Below are positions 14,558 through 22,342 of a DNA stretch of 29,994 nucleotides, in pieces; positions within the stretch are counted from its first letter, which is position 1, and each line of letters begins with the position of its first letter. A program made the position numbers and the translations under genes. The stretch spans positions 1-29,994 of the forward strand of contig DHKE01000043.1 of the NCBI GenBank assembly GCA_002404675.1. Reading direction: 5' to 3'. This stretch comes from Porphyromonadaceae bacterium UBA4702 (lineage in GTDB: Bacteria; Bacteroidota; Bacteroidia; Bacteroidales; Muribaculaceae). The notes under the pieces were generated by a model that made no database searches, was not told where the DNA came from, and saw only the letters and a program-made list of their open reading frames with translations.

Positions 14558-15516
14558 AGGTCTAAGGTGAAACGTGGATAGACTACGCCGGACGCGCCGA
14601 GCGAGAACTTCTGCCGTATCAGCCCGGCGTTCAGCATCGCGCCGCCCTCCTCGTTTGACGTGCCGAAGTCGAAATACCGGTGTGTGGTGGCAAACATGTC
14701 GATGAGGTGGCGGAACAGCAGTGTCAGCGCGTTTGCGGCGCGGCCTTCGGGTGTGGAGGCTATGTATTGCGTGTGGGCGACGGTGTCTGTAAGGTACATG
14801 CACACTCCGGCCTGCATCTCTCCGCCGAGGGAGATTGTGAACACGCGGATGTTGTCGGGGAAGCGGTCGCGCAGCATCTGCAGCTCGCTGCAAGAATGTG
14901 CAGGCGATGCACCGTGACGCTGTGCGAGGCAGCTGGAGAGCATCTCGTGGAACGGGGCTACATCTGCCGCCTCGGCAATCTTGTAGGGCAATGCCGAGGC
15001 TTTGCGCAGATGCCGCCGTTGCAGGGTGTTGAACTGCCCCGGGTCGGCATAGTCGATGACCGACGACAGGCAGCACGCAGACATCGATGCGCCCATGCGC
15101 CAGAGGGCATAGATGTCTTCCTGCGAGGGGCGGCGGTGGTAGATGTGCGGCAGCGGACGGTAGTCGATGCGGCGGATATGGCTGGCACGGCAATAGTCCG
15201 CCCATTGTGACATGAGCGACAGCACGTCGTCGCCGTCAAGGTGAGCGTCAGGCAAAATCCACCCCCCGTAGGTCAGCCCGCCGTGTGAGCGGAGAGTGCC
15301 GGCGGCGGTTATGTCAGCCGGCAGCATCGCCATCAGCTTGCCGCGCCGGTAGGCAAGCAGCGAGGCATCGCGGAAACGGTCGGCGTGGTACTCCATGTAG
15401 TCGCGGCGGAACAGGAACGTGCTGTTGCGAGATGAGGCAATGCGCTCGTCCCACACGCCGCGCATCTGCGGCGTGTACGGCTCGAAAGTCCAGCAGTCTG
15501 AAGTCACCTTATCCAT
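14554..15516 (-). CDS. FemAB/GNAT-like acyltransferase (Acetyltransf_6 type)
   Basis: This protein of about 320 residues resembles GNAT/FemAB-like transferases found in Bacteroidetes polysaccharide clusters. Seen are the N-terminal FLFRRDYMEYHADRF and GGLTYGGW blocks, a central helical region, and the C-terminal signature YFDFGTSNEEGGAMLNAGLIRQKFSLGA. Proteins of this kind attach an acyl or aminoacyl group to a sugar or peptidoglycan precursor; the substrate here is unknown. Start is uncertain: Met at 15516 overlaps the EnvC-like gene by 13 bp, and an upstream Met at 15549 would overlap by 46 bp. The stop codon overlaps the next gene's start (ATGA), implying coupled translation with the glycosyltransferase. 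Confidence 0.75.
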   Translation of the reverse strand: MDKVTSDCWTFEPYTPQMRGVWDERIASSRNSTFLFRRDYMEYHADRFRDASLLAYRRGKLMAMLPADITAAGTLRSHGGLTYGGWILPDAHLDGDDVLSLMSQWADYCRASHIRRIDYRPLPHIYHRRPSQEDIYALWRMGASMSACCLSSVIDYADPGQFNTLQRRHLRKASALPYKIAEAADVAPFHEMLSSCLAQRHGASPAHSCSELQMLRDRFPDNIRVFTISLGGEMQAGVCMYLTDTVAHTQYIASTPEGRAANALTLLFRHLIDMFATTHRYFDFGTSNEEGGAMLNAGLIRQKFSLGASGVVYPRFTLDL

Positions 15517-16967
15517 TGCGAGGGGTTTAGTTTGTCGTAATTGTGCCATACCTCGAAGTGTATCATGGCGCGGTTGCTGCCGTCAGGGTCGCTGGCGAGC
15601 CGTCCGATGTTCTGTCCGGGCTTCACGCTCTCTCCCTTGCCCACGGCTGCGGAGGCGAGGTTGCCGTAAATGGTATAGTATCCATCGCCGTGGCTGACGA
15701 CGACTATGGTGTTGTAGCCAGGAAGGCTGCGTATCTCCAGCACAGTGCCGGCATATACGGCTACTGCGGACGCTCCGGCTGACACCTCGGCGTTGATGCC
15801 CGGGTTGTCATACGAGACGTGCGGCAGGTCAGGCAGCGGGTGCCTGCCGAATGGGGAGGTGATGCGGAACGAGCCGTTGGCCGGGCGCGGCAGTTTTCCC
15901 TTCATTGCGGCAAACCCAGCCGCAGAGGGTGCGGAGGCTGTGCTGCTTTGCTGGTTGGGGTTCTGGCGCGGCTTCCTGCCCCGGGCGCGTGCATAGTCCT
16001 TGCCGTCAGGTTTCTTGCCGTGATTTTCTCCAGTCGAGGGAGTCTTCTTCTTTGGCTTGTCGGCCTTCGGCTGCGAGGGCTGTTGTTTCTGCTTGTCTCT
16101 CTGCTGTTCTTGACGCTGCTTTTCCTTCTCGCGTTCAGCCTTGGCTTTTCTGTCAGCCTCCGCTTTCGCTTTCCGCTCAGCCTCTATTTTAGCCTTCCGC
16201 TCAGCCTCGGCTTTCGCCTTGGCCTGTTCCTGCGCGATGAGGGCGGTAATCTGCTGTTTTAGGGCATCAGCCTCGTGCTGTTTCTGTGCGAGGTGCGCTT
16301 TCAGCTCGTCGCCGTGGTGTTTCAGCTCCTCTACCACTTGTTTCTGCTCGCCGTGACGCAGCTGCATGGTCTCACGCGCATTTCGGCCGGCTATGAGAGC
16401 CTTGTCCTTCTGCTGGCGCGCGTTTCGCAGCTCTTCCTGCTGCGAGCGCAGCACGGCCAGCTGCTCGGTGATGCGGTCGCTCTGCTTCTGCCGCCACTCG
16501 CTAAACTCGCGCAGATACCGCAGCCGCCGGACGGCCTGGTTGAACGACTTGGCTGAGAATATGAATGCCAGCATGGAATGCCGGTTGCGTGCGCGGTGCA
16601 TTTTGCGGACGGCCTTGGCATACTCGGCGCGCAACTTCTCGAGTCGAGCCTGGCTCTCTTCTATCTGCCCTGAAAGGGTGTTGATGCGCTGGCCGAGTGA
16701 GCGTACTTGTGCCTCAGCATCGTCGATTGTTTTCTGGCAGTCGGCAATCTCCCCCTCAATGCGCTGCAGGTCGGACAGCCCCTGGCGCACTTTCTTCTCG
16801 TTGTCCGAGATGCGCGACTTGGTTCGCTGTATCTCCTGCTGTGTTTCGCGGCTTTGCCGCTGCGCTTGTGATGATGTGGCCGGTTTCTGCGCGATGACAC
16901 AGACGGCTGCCGTGAGCAATACGCCTACGGCGGCACACCTGGAAATGTCATGCCCGCTTATCCTCAT
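15504..16967 (-). CDS. EnvC-like murein hydrolase activator (degenerate LytM/M23 domain)
   Basis: This 487-residue periplasmic protein has a signal peptide (about 1-26), a long coiled coil (about 30-255), a Lys/Glu/Ala-rich repeat (AEAERKAKIEAERKAK type, about 255-290), a charged Gln/Lys/Pro linker, and a C-terminal LytM domain (about 365-487: ITSPFGRHPLPDLPHVSYD...GDGYYTIYGNL...IHFEVWHN). In active M23 endopeptidases zinc is held by an H-x-GID segment and an HLHFE motif. Here they read DNPGIN and MIHFE, so two or three ligands are missing. That loss plus the coiled coil is the arrangement of EnvC, which activates cell-division amidases instead of cutting peptidoglycan. The gene lies 7 bp after the DUF4292 gene and overlaps the next gene, so all are probably one transcript. 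Confidence 0.87.
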   Translation of the reverse strand: MRISGHDISRCAAVGVLLTAAVCVIAQKPATSSQAQRQSRETQQEIQRTKSRISDNEKKVRQGLSDLQRIEGEIADCQKTIDDAEAQVRSLGQRINTLSGQIEESQARLEKLRAEYAKAVRKMHRARNRHSMLAFIFSAKSFNQAVRRLRYLREFSEWRQKQSDRITEQLAVLRSQQEELRNARQQKDKALIAGRNARETMQLRHGEQKQVVEELKHHGDELKAHLAQKQHEADALKQQITALIAQEQAKAKAEAERKAKIEAERKAKAEADRKAKAEREKEKQRQEQQRDKQKQQPSQPKADKPKKKTPSTGENHGKKPDGKDYARARGRKPRQNPNQQSSTASAPSAAGFAAMKGKLPRPANGSFRITSPFGRHPLPDLPHVSYDNPGINAEVSAGASAVAVYAGTVLEIRSLPGYNTIVVVSHGDGYYTIYGNLASAAVGKGESVKPGQNIGRLASDPDGSNRAMIHFEVWHNYDKLNPSQWIR

Positions 16968-16974
16968 GCCATTG

Positions 16975-17787
16975 TCACATCATCTGCTTGAAAAATTCCT
17001 TCAGCCCCACCTTGCGGTATTTCCCCGAAATCTCTGTCGCCTTGACCGGCTTGCCGCCGAAGTCTGTAGAATTGACCGAGATCCCGAATTTCCGGTCCTT
17101 GGAGTTGCATCGGATGGTCAGGTCGATTTCGGTGCTCTTCTTTTCGTAGGTATACTCGGCGGTCGCCTGGTTCTGCTTGTCGAGCGTTGTGACGTAAATG
17201 GTCGAGGTGCGGCCGTCGGCGTAGGTGTTGAACGCGCATGTCACGTCATACTCTATTGGCTGTGTCACGGGGACGAGAAACCACCCCTCCGTGTCGTCGC
17301 AGGTGTAGTAGTCGGCATACATGTAGTTGTCTGTCGAGAGAGTGCCGTATCCGGGCAGGAATATTCGTGCGAGGAAGATGTCCTGAAGGTCAGAAATCGT
17401 CACCGGGAGCTCTGCCACGAGCGCGGATATGTTCTCGCGGCAATAGGTCTTGTTCATCTTGTTGACTATGGTGACTTGCTCGCTGTCGGCCTCGAGTGTG
17501 CCGACCTCGCCGAGCAGGGGCGCACGCAGCGAGATGACGAGCTTCTTGCCGCGTTCCATGTATATTTTGGCGGACGGGGAAATGGGCAGACCGTCAATGT
17601 GCAGCTTGCCCGATAGGGTGACGGTCTTCCAGTCGTCGTAATACGCTGTTATCTTGGCGGCGGCTTTGCGCTCCGCCTTCTCGTCGAGGCGCACGGGCTG
17701 GAAGCCGTCGTTGTCCTGCGCCGCCATGCGCGGTGTCGCGGACGCAATGAAAAGCAGCGACAGGAATATGTTCAGTAGTCTTTTCAT
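16975..17787 (-). CDS. DUF4292 family exported protein
   Basis: This 270-residue protein has a signal peptide (MKRLLNIFLSLLFIASA...AA, about 1-23) and a DUF4292-like beta-rich body. Landmarks are the VTLSGKLHIDGLPISPSAKIYMERGKKLVISLRAPLLGEVGTLEADSEQVTIVNKMNKTY block (positions about 54-115) and further strands to the end. Many members are lipoproteins; this one shows no lipobox cysteine, so it may be soluble in the periplasm. I recall the fold resembling LolA/LolB-type lipid-binding proteins, which would fit an outer-membrane lipid or lipoprotein role, but this is inference. It sits between the TPR gene (15 bp) and the EnvC-like gene (7 bp), a neighbourhood I recall as common in Bacteroidales. 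Confidence 0.8.
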   Translation of the reverse strand: MKRLLNIFLSLLFIASATPRMAAQDNDGFQPVRLDEKAERKAAAKITAYYDDWKTVTLSGKLHIDGLPISPSAKIYMERGKKLVISLRAPLLGEVGTLEADSEQVTIVNKMNKTYCRENISALVAELPVTISDLQDIFLARIFLPGYGTLSTDNYMYADYYTCDDTEGWFLVPVTQPIEYDVTCAFNTYADGRTSTIYVTTLDKQNQATAEYTYEKKSTEIDLTIRCNSKDRKFGISVNSTDFGGKPVKATEISGKYRKVGLKEFFKQMM

Positions 17788-17802
17788 GTTGAGAGGAGTA
17801 TG

Positions 17803-19623
17803 TTATTCGTAGAAGAACGTCTTGTGCTCGATTTTCTTCTTGAGCAGCTTGATGTCCTTCTCTTTCAGTTCGTTGTCGTTGGTCTCGAGTGCTTTCTTCC
17901 AGTAGGAGAGAGCCTCGTCAGGCTTGCCGTTCATGAAGAGGATGTCGCCGTAGTGGGCATACAGGTCTGCGCTCTGCTCCCCGTCGGCATCAGCCTTCTC
18001 GACAGCAGCCGACTGGTATTGCAGCGCGGTGGTGTAGTCGTGTTGCAGGAAGAGAATCCATGCGTAAGTGTCCATGTAGGTGGCGTTGTCCGTGACGAGT
18101 TCGTTGCTGCGTTTGCTCATCTCTGCAGCGCGTGGCAGGTCTTCCTCTTTCCCCTCGATGGCGAGGAAATAGGCGTAATTGTTCAGAGCCAGAGCGTTGT
18201 CGGGGAATATTGCGAGGGCATTGTCGTAGGCGAGGAAAGCCTCGTCGAGGCGTTCCGCCATGAAATAGATGTCGCCGATGCTGGTGTAGTAGCCGCTCAG
18301 CTTGTACAGATCGAAATACTCGAGGCTGCGGAGTTTCGACTTGTCTATCGAGTCTGTGCAGCTGAGGTCTGGCACCATGGCGTGTATCAGCGATTCGTAC
18401 ACGCCTACGGCAGTGTCATAGTCGCCTATGGTCTGCGCGGCTACGGCGTACAGGAATTTCAGGTCGGTCACATCCGAGAGGTGTTCCTGCGCCTCATCGT
18501 ACGTGTCGAGCGCGGCATAGCAACGGTTGGCGAATATCTGGTATGACATGAGCTGCTGCCAATAGTCGGCGTTGTCCGGGTCCTGGTCTATTGCATAGCG
18601 TATCTCCTCAATGGCGGCAATGGGATTTCCCTTGGCGGCGTTGTACCGGGCTGCGAGGTCGAGCAGTTCCGGCTCGTGGGGGTACTGGTCGTTGAGGACG
18701 CGGAACAGGTAGTTGCCGCGCACAGTGTCTTGCTTTTCCGAGATGAGGTCTTGCAGGTAGTCTGTGAGTATGGAGACCTTGTCCTCCATGCCTAGGTCTT
18801 CGGTGAGCAGCGCGCCGTATATCATCTTGTCATAGTTGACCGAGTCGTTGCGCTCCTTGTAGATGTCGGCGAGAGCCAGCTTGGGAAGAGCCGAGGCGGT
18901 GTCTTCGCGCTCTACGTGTTGCAGCCATGCAACAGCTGAATCCGGCTGCTCGATGAAGGCGTACAGCTGCCCCTTGAGGACCTGGTATTTTATGTCCGCT
19001 GGGTATTTGTTCAGCAGCCTGTTCATGTCTGCCTTAGCCCCGGCAGTGTCGCCCTGCTCGATGCGCATGCTGAGACGTGTGGCGGCGATTTCGTCGTCCA
19101 TTTTGCCGTGAGCCTCAAATGAGTCAAGAGCGGCGATGGACTTGCCCAGCTCTCCCATGCCGTTGTATATGCGAGCGAGGGCAATGAGTATTTCAGGGCG
19201 GTCGGGCTGGCGAATGTACAGCCGCTCTAGCACACGGGCAGACTCCGGCAGCGTGTCAAGCAGTTGCCCCAGCAGCGCGTAGAATTCCGCCTCGTTGCTG
19301 TCGTCGGGATACTTGTCCACAAAGCTGCGTATCATGTCGAACGAGCGCAGAAGCTCCGTGCGCGACTGCAGCGTGTCGAGCTTCGTCACCAGACGGCTTG
19401 AACCGTAGGCGTATGCTGCCTCGCTGTACGAGGTGTCGGTCTCGTATGCGCGGCGGTACATCTCGCCGGCAGAGGCATCGTCCCCGGTATGTTCCAGGCG
19501 TATCCCCTCCATATAGAAGCGGCGGGCTTTCTGCCGGCGGCTGTCGGCATCCACGGCAGAAGCGGCGATGCCGCATATCATGCACCCCAGCAACAGGGTG
19601 AGCAGTATTCTCAGGTTTTTCAA
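17803..19623 (-). CDS. Exported tetratricopeptide-repeat protein
   Basis: This protein of about 606 residues has a hydrophobic signal segment (LKNLRILLTLLLGCMICGIAASA) followed by at least ten TPR-like helical hairpins across the remaining length (for example GEMYRRAYETDTSYSEAAYAYG and AFLAYDNALAIFPDNALALNNYAYFLA). TPR proteins scaffold complexes; partners here are unknown, though the position between dut and the DUF4292/EnvC-like genes suggests an envelope role. I take the TTG at 19623 as start because it begins the signal peptide directly. The only in-frame ATG upstream, at 19716, would overlap dut by 50 bp and add a polar 31-residue tail. Separation from dut is then 43 bp. Confidence 0.83.
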   Translation of the reverse strand: MKNLRILLTLLLGCMICGIAASAVDADSRRQKARRFYMEGIRLEHTGDDASAGEMYRRAYETDTSYSEAAYAYGSSRLVTKLDTLQSRTELLRSFDMIRSFVDKYPDDSNEAEFYALLGQLLDTLPESARVLERLYIRQPDRPEILIALARIYNGMGELGKSIAALDSFEAHGKMDDEIAATRLSMRIEQGDTAGAKADMNRLLNKYPADIKYQVLKGQLYAFIEQPDSAVAWLQHVEREDTASALPKLALADIYKERNDSVNYDKMIYGALLTEDLGMEDKVSILTDYLQDLISEKQDTVRGNYLFRVLNDQYPHEPELLDLAARYNAAKGNPIAAIEEIRYAIDQDPDNADYWQQLMSYQIFANRCYAALDTYDEAQEHLSDVTDLKFLYAVAAQTIGDYDTAVGVYESLIHAMVPDLSCTDSIDKSKLRSLEYFDLYKLSGYYTSIGDIYFMAERLDEAFLAYDNALAIFPDNALALNNYAYFLAIEGKEEDLPRAAEMSKRSNELVTDNATYMDTYAWILFLQHDYTTALQYQSAAVEKADADGEQSADLYAHYGDILFMNGKPDEALSYWKKALETNDNELKEKDIKLLKKKIEHKTFFYE

Positions 19624-19666
19624 CGTAACAGTTTGTTTATGGTGTGATTGTGTCTTTATTTGGCGT

Positions 19667-20113
19667 TTATGACACTCCTGTGTGTCCGAAGCCGCCGCCG
19701 GCACGCTCGGTGTCATCGAGTGTATCCGTTTCCGACCAGTCTACGCGCACATACTCTTTGACCACCATTTGGCAGATGCGCTCGCCGTTGGCTATGGTGA
19801 AGTCCTCTCGTCCGGCATTGAGCAGGATTACCCGTATCTCGCCACGGTAGTCGCAGTCGATAGTCCCCGGGGAGTTGGCGACCATTATGCCGTGCTTCAG
19901 GGCGAGGCCAGAGCGTGGGCGTATCTGCGCCTCAAATCCCTCTGGCAGCTGAATGTACAGCCCTGTCGGTATCAAGGCCCTCTCGCCGGGGCGTATGGTC
20001 ACGGGGGCTTCTGGCAGATATGCACGCAAGTCCATTCCGGCCGCGCCGCGGGTGGCGTACTGCGGCAGCGCATGGTGGCTGCGGTTTATTATTCTTACGT
20101 CGATGTGTAGCAT
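19667..20113 (-). CDS. dut: dUTP diphosphatase
   Basis: This 148-residue trimeric dUTPase cleaves dUTP to dUMP and pyrophosphate, keeping uracil out of DNA and feeding thymidylate synthesis. All five family motifs are visible in order: AAGMDLRA (about 24-31), [11 protein letters not shown] (about 66-76), [10 protein letters not shown] (about 83-92, catalytic Asp), ERICQMVV (about 109-116) and the C-terminal GGGFGHTG arm (about 138-145). Motif 5 reads GHTG where GSTG is commoner. Length is normal for the family. It lies 37 bp after the AraC-family gene and 43 bp before the TPR gene. Confidence 0.96.
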   Translation of the reverse strand: MLHIDVRIINRSHHALPQYATRGAAGMDLRAYLPEAPVTIRPGERALIPTGLYIQLPEGFEAQIRPRSGLALKHGIMVANSPGTIDCDYRGEIRVILLNAGREDFTIANGERICQMVVKEYVRVDWSETDTLDDTERAGGGFGHTGVS

Positions 20114-20150
20114 AATCAGTTATGTGTTATTGGTTTGCGCGAGCGGCAGG

Positions 20151-21029
20151 TCAATTCTCCCGCTTGCGGTATTCGGTCGGCGACATGCCGGTCTGGTGCT
20201 TGAAATATTTGCCGAAGAACGACTGGTTGGAGAAGTTGAGGCGCGAGGCTATTTCCTGGATTGTCATGTCTGTGGAGCGCAGCAGCACTTTTGCCTCCAC
20301 GGTCACATAGTTTTCTATCCAGTCGCCGGCGGTGCGTCCGCTTATCTCCTTGACCACCGCAGAGAGGTGCTTGGAAGTGACGCACAGCTGGTCGGAATAG
20401 AAGCTTACCTGCCGCTGCTCGCGGAAATTCTCACTGACGAGCAGGATGAATTTCGCCATGATCTCCTCCTTGCGCGTCTTGTACTGGCGTGTCACCTGCT
20501 GGCGGTGGCACTGTATGTCCATCATCTCGAACAGGGCGGCCTGCAGCAGGCTCATCATCTTCTTCTTGTGAAACGGCCCTTGGATGCTGTTTATTTCCTT
20601 GTGGAGGAACTTGTAGAACTCGCGCAGCGACTCCGCGTCCTCATGCGTCAGCTCCTCTACCGGCTCTGAACGGTGGTGCATCAGCAGCGGCATCACGTCG
20701 GTGAGCTTCGGCAGCACGTTCTCCGCCACCTCGCGTGAGCATGCCACTATGTCCATGGCGATGTCTTCTCCGTCAGCGTAATAGACATAGTTGCGCGGGT
20801 GTATCACCAGCACTGTGTCGGGTTTTATCTCATATTCACGCAGGTCTATGCCGATGCGTCCGTGGCCTGACGATACCAGCCCGATGATGAGGCCGTCGAA
20901 GCGGAACGGGAAATTGACGTCGTCATACGACTCGTCCTGGAGACGAGCTATGGCAATGTCCTGGTCCATTGATATGTGGTTTGCGCTTGCTGTCAGCTGC
21001 GACAATGATATTCTGTCAGGGTTATTCAT
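20151..21029 (-). CDS. AraC/XylS-family transcriptional regulator
   Basis: This 292-residue protein has an N-terminal sensor domain (about 1-175, cupin-like strands around FDGLIIGLVSSGHGRIGIDLREYEI) and a C-terminal AraC double helix-turn-helix (about 190-292: QVSFYSDQLCVTSKHLSAVVKEISG, then MTIQEIASRLNFSNQSFFGKYFKHQTGMSPTEYRK). It should bind DNA in response to a small molecule; ligand and targets are unknown. The start at 21029 fits a TAATTTTG box at 21054-21061 with a short leader; the longer frame from 21065 would begin upstream of that box. As first gene before dut and the envelope cluster it could control them, but no operator is evident. Confidence 0.9.
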   Translation of the reverse strand: MNNPDRISLSQLTASANHISMDQDIAIARLQDESYDDVNFPFRFDGLIIGLVSSGHGRIGIDLREYEIKPDTVLVIHPRNYVYYADGEDIAMDIVACSREVAENVLPKLTDVMPLLMHHRSEPVEELTHEDAESLREFYKFLHKEINSIQGPFHKKKMMSLLQAALFEMMDIQCHRQQVTRQYKTRKEEIMAKFILLVSENFREQRQVSFYSDQLCVTSKHLSAVVKEISGRTAGDWIENYVTVEAKVLLRSTDMTIQEIASRLNFSNQSFFGKYFKHQTGMSPTEYRKREN

Positions 21030-21053
21030 CGGGTATCTATGGTTTTCCTGCTG

Positions 21054-21061
21054 CAAAATTA
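21054..21061 (-). promoter_or_regulatory. -7 promoter element of the AraC-family gene
   Basis: TAATTTTG on the minus strand fits TAnnTTTG. Transcription would begin about 20 bp before the ATG at 21029, which decides that start. The -33 region is not clear. Confidence 0.55.
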
Positions 21062-21086
21062 GCAAAAAATGCCATTTTCGCAGCCC

Positions 21087-21851
21087 TCAACGGCTGATTT
21101 TCCGCCACACCAGCCTCGGCACAAAGCCTATATGGCGGAGTATGGCAGTCCCCATGCCGTAATGATGAGCCATGATGCGGAAACGCTCGCGCAGCGACTT
21201 GAGGTGGTTGCGGTCGGTAAGCCCCTCCGTCAGGTAGTCTATCGTCACTCCGAGACGGACGCAGCGGCCTGACGTTGTCTGCTTCAGGCAGCGTATGCAC
21301 CAGTCGTAGTCGGCAGAGAACCGGTACTGCAGGTCATACTGCGGCGCGAGGCTGCGGCGCACCATGAACGCCTGGTGGCATACCAGCATGCCTCGCTTGA
21401 AGCTGTCGGCTGTCAGTGCCGCCGGGGCGGAGTGGTGGCGCGGGCCGAGTACCGTGCCGAAATCGTCCACCAGCACCGTGTCGCCGTAGACTATGTCAAC
21501 CCCCTCGCCCGCAGCCTCGGCATACTGCCGCAGCGTATCCGTTGAGTGAAACTTGTCGCCGGCGTTCAGGAAGATGACATATTCGCCGCGTGCTGCCGCA
21601 AGCCCCTTGTTCATAGCGTCATACAGCCCGCGGTCCGGCTCGCTGATGATGCGCAGCCCCTCCACGCCCTCGCGGCGCGCCACTGTGAGGGTGTTGTCTC
21701 GCGATGCTCCGTCCACCACGATATGCTCGAAGTTGGTGTAGTCCTGGCTGCGCACACTGGCGGTTGTGCGGCCTATGGTGGTCGCCGCGTTGTACGTCAC
21801 TGTTATTATGGATATTCTCGGCATTGCCGGGGGGTTGTCTGTCTGTGCCAT
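21087..21851 (-). CDS. GT2 family glycosyltransferase (WcaA-like)
   Basis: This protein of about 254 residues has a GT-A fold: PRISIITVTYNAATTIGRT at the N-terminus, VVDGASRDNT as the nucleotide-binding segment, SEPDRGLYDAMNKGLAAARGEYVIFLNAGD as the donor-site region, and FSADYDWCIRCL downstream. These match the WcaA-like GT2 group that adds sugars during surface polysaccharide assembly; donor and acceptor are unknown. Start is uncertain among Met codons at 21872, 21851 and 21824. The first is upstream of the likely transcription start (TAACTTTG at 21860-21867), and 21824 begins just before the conserved ISIITVTYN strand and leaves a normal leader. It is transcribed away from the ferredoxin gene and ends about 25 bp before the AraC promoter. 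Confidence 0.88.
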   Translation of the reverse strand: MAQTDNPPAMPRISIITVTYNAATTIGRTTASVRSQDYTNFEHIVVDGASRDNTLTVARREGVEGLRIISEPDRGLYDAMNKGLAAARGEYVIFLNAGDKFHSTDTLRQYAEAAGEGVDIVYGDTVLVDDFGTVLGPRHHSAPAALTADSFKRGMLVCHQAFMVRRSLAPQYDLQYRFSADYDWCIRCLKQTTSGRCVRLGVTIDYLTEGLTDRNHLKSLRERFRIMAHHYGMGTAILRHIGFVPRLVWRKISR

Positions 21852-21859
21852 ATCGGTTG

Positions 21860-21867
21860 CAAAGTTA
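21860..21867 (-). promoter_or_regulatory. -7 promoter element of the GT2 gene
   Basis: TAACTTTG on the minus strand fits TAnnTTTG. It argues against the in-frame Met at 21872 as start. No clear -33 at the expected spacing. Confidence 0.5.
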
Positions 21868-21939
21868 GTCAAAAGCCGCCGAAACGGGACTGTCCTTATT
21901 TGTACCTATTACAAATTAACGATTTTTCTTGCCGCAAAA

Positions 21940-21970
21940 TTGTGTCATTCGATAATTCGGTCTACCTTTG
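21940..21970 (+). promoter_or_regulatory. Promoter of the ferredoxin gene
   Basis: TTGT at 21940-21943, a 19-bp spacer, and TACCTTTG at 21963-21970 form a good Bacteroidetes promoter. The leader of about 75 nt starts with a small hairpin (CACCGG at 21981-21986, CCGGTG at 21993-21998) followed by an A-rich run up to the ATG at 22049. Confidence 0.65.
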
Positions 21971-22048
21971 CAGCAAATTTCACCGGGTAAAACCGGTGCC
22001 GGAAAAGACAAAACTCTAAATAACTCAAATAACTAAAATCGAACAACT

Positions 22049-22216
22049 ATGGCTTACGTAATTGGTGACAGCTGCATCGCATGCGGTACTTGCGCTCCCG
22101 TTTGCCCCGTAGAGGCTATCTCTGAGGGCGACATCTATCACATCGATCCGGACACTTGCATCAGCTGTGGCAGCTGCTCTGAAGTTTGCCCCAATGGCGC
22201 AATTACAGAGGGCTAA
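22049..22216 (+). CDS. 2[4Fe-4S] bacterial-type ferredoxin
   Basis: This 55-residue protein begins MAYVIGDSCIACGTCAPVCP and carries two complete CxxCxxCxxxCP cluster motifs, C9-x2-C12-x2-C15-x3-C19-P and C37-x2-C40-x2-C43-x3-C47-P, with the pseudo-twofold symmetry of clostridial-type ferredoxins. It is a small cytoplasmic low-potential electron carrier, likely serving anaerobic enzymes such as pyruvate:ferredoxin oxidoreductase. All eight cluster cysteines are present, so it should be functional. It is a single-gene transcript with its own promoter and terminator. Its codons are strongly biased, which suggests high expression (inference). Confidence 0.96.
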   Translation: MAYVIGDSCIACGTCAPVCPVEAISEGDIYHIDPDTCISCGSCSEVCPNGAITEG

Positions 22217-22244
22217 TCGCAGATTGACCCTGTCAAGAAACTAC

Positions 22245-22280
22245 GGGTCCGGACATCACTGTCCGGACCCGCAGCCGTTT
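22245..22280 (+). terminator. Intrinsic terminator of the ferredoxin gene
   Basis: GGGTCCGGAC (22245-22254) and GTCCGGACCC (22261-22270) form a perfect 10-bp stem with a 6-nt loop, extended by one further C-G pair. It lies 28 bp after the stop codon. The T-run is weak (CGTTTATAT), so some read-through into porT is possible. Confidence 0.7.
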
Positions 22281-22310
22281 ATATCCCGCCAAGCACTGCC
22301 CTGAATGTGC

Positions 22311-22318
22311 AATATTTG
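22311..22318 (+). promoter_or_regulatory. Possible -7 element upstream of porT
   Basis: AATATTTG resembles TAnnTTTG with one mismatch and lies 25 bp before the porT ATG at 22343. No -33 is evident, so this is only a candidate for the operon promoter. Confidence 0.3.
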
Positions 22319-22342
22319 CACCCGAGCGGCGTTATCTGTTTG

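Noticed and set aside
13139..14581. Long plus-strand open frame (480 codons) across the flippase and GT2 genes
   Set aside because: It is antisense to two genes with clear families, has no recognisable domain, and arises from the GC-rich codon bias of the opposite strand.
14558..15205. N-terminal extension of the GT2 gene to 15205
   Set aside because: The extra residues are Arg/Pro/His-rich and overlap the FemAB-like gene; the conserved GT2 start and an ATGA junction fix the start at 14557.
16366..17616. Plus-strand open frame (416 codons) opposite the EnvC-like and DUF4292 genes
   Set aside because: Ser/Arg/Cys-rich shadow of two genes with known families, and it spans their boundary.
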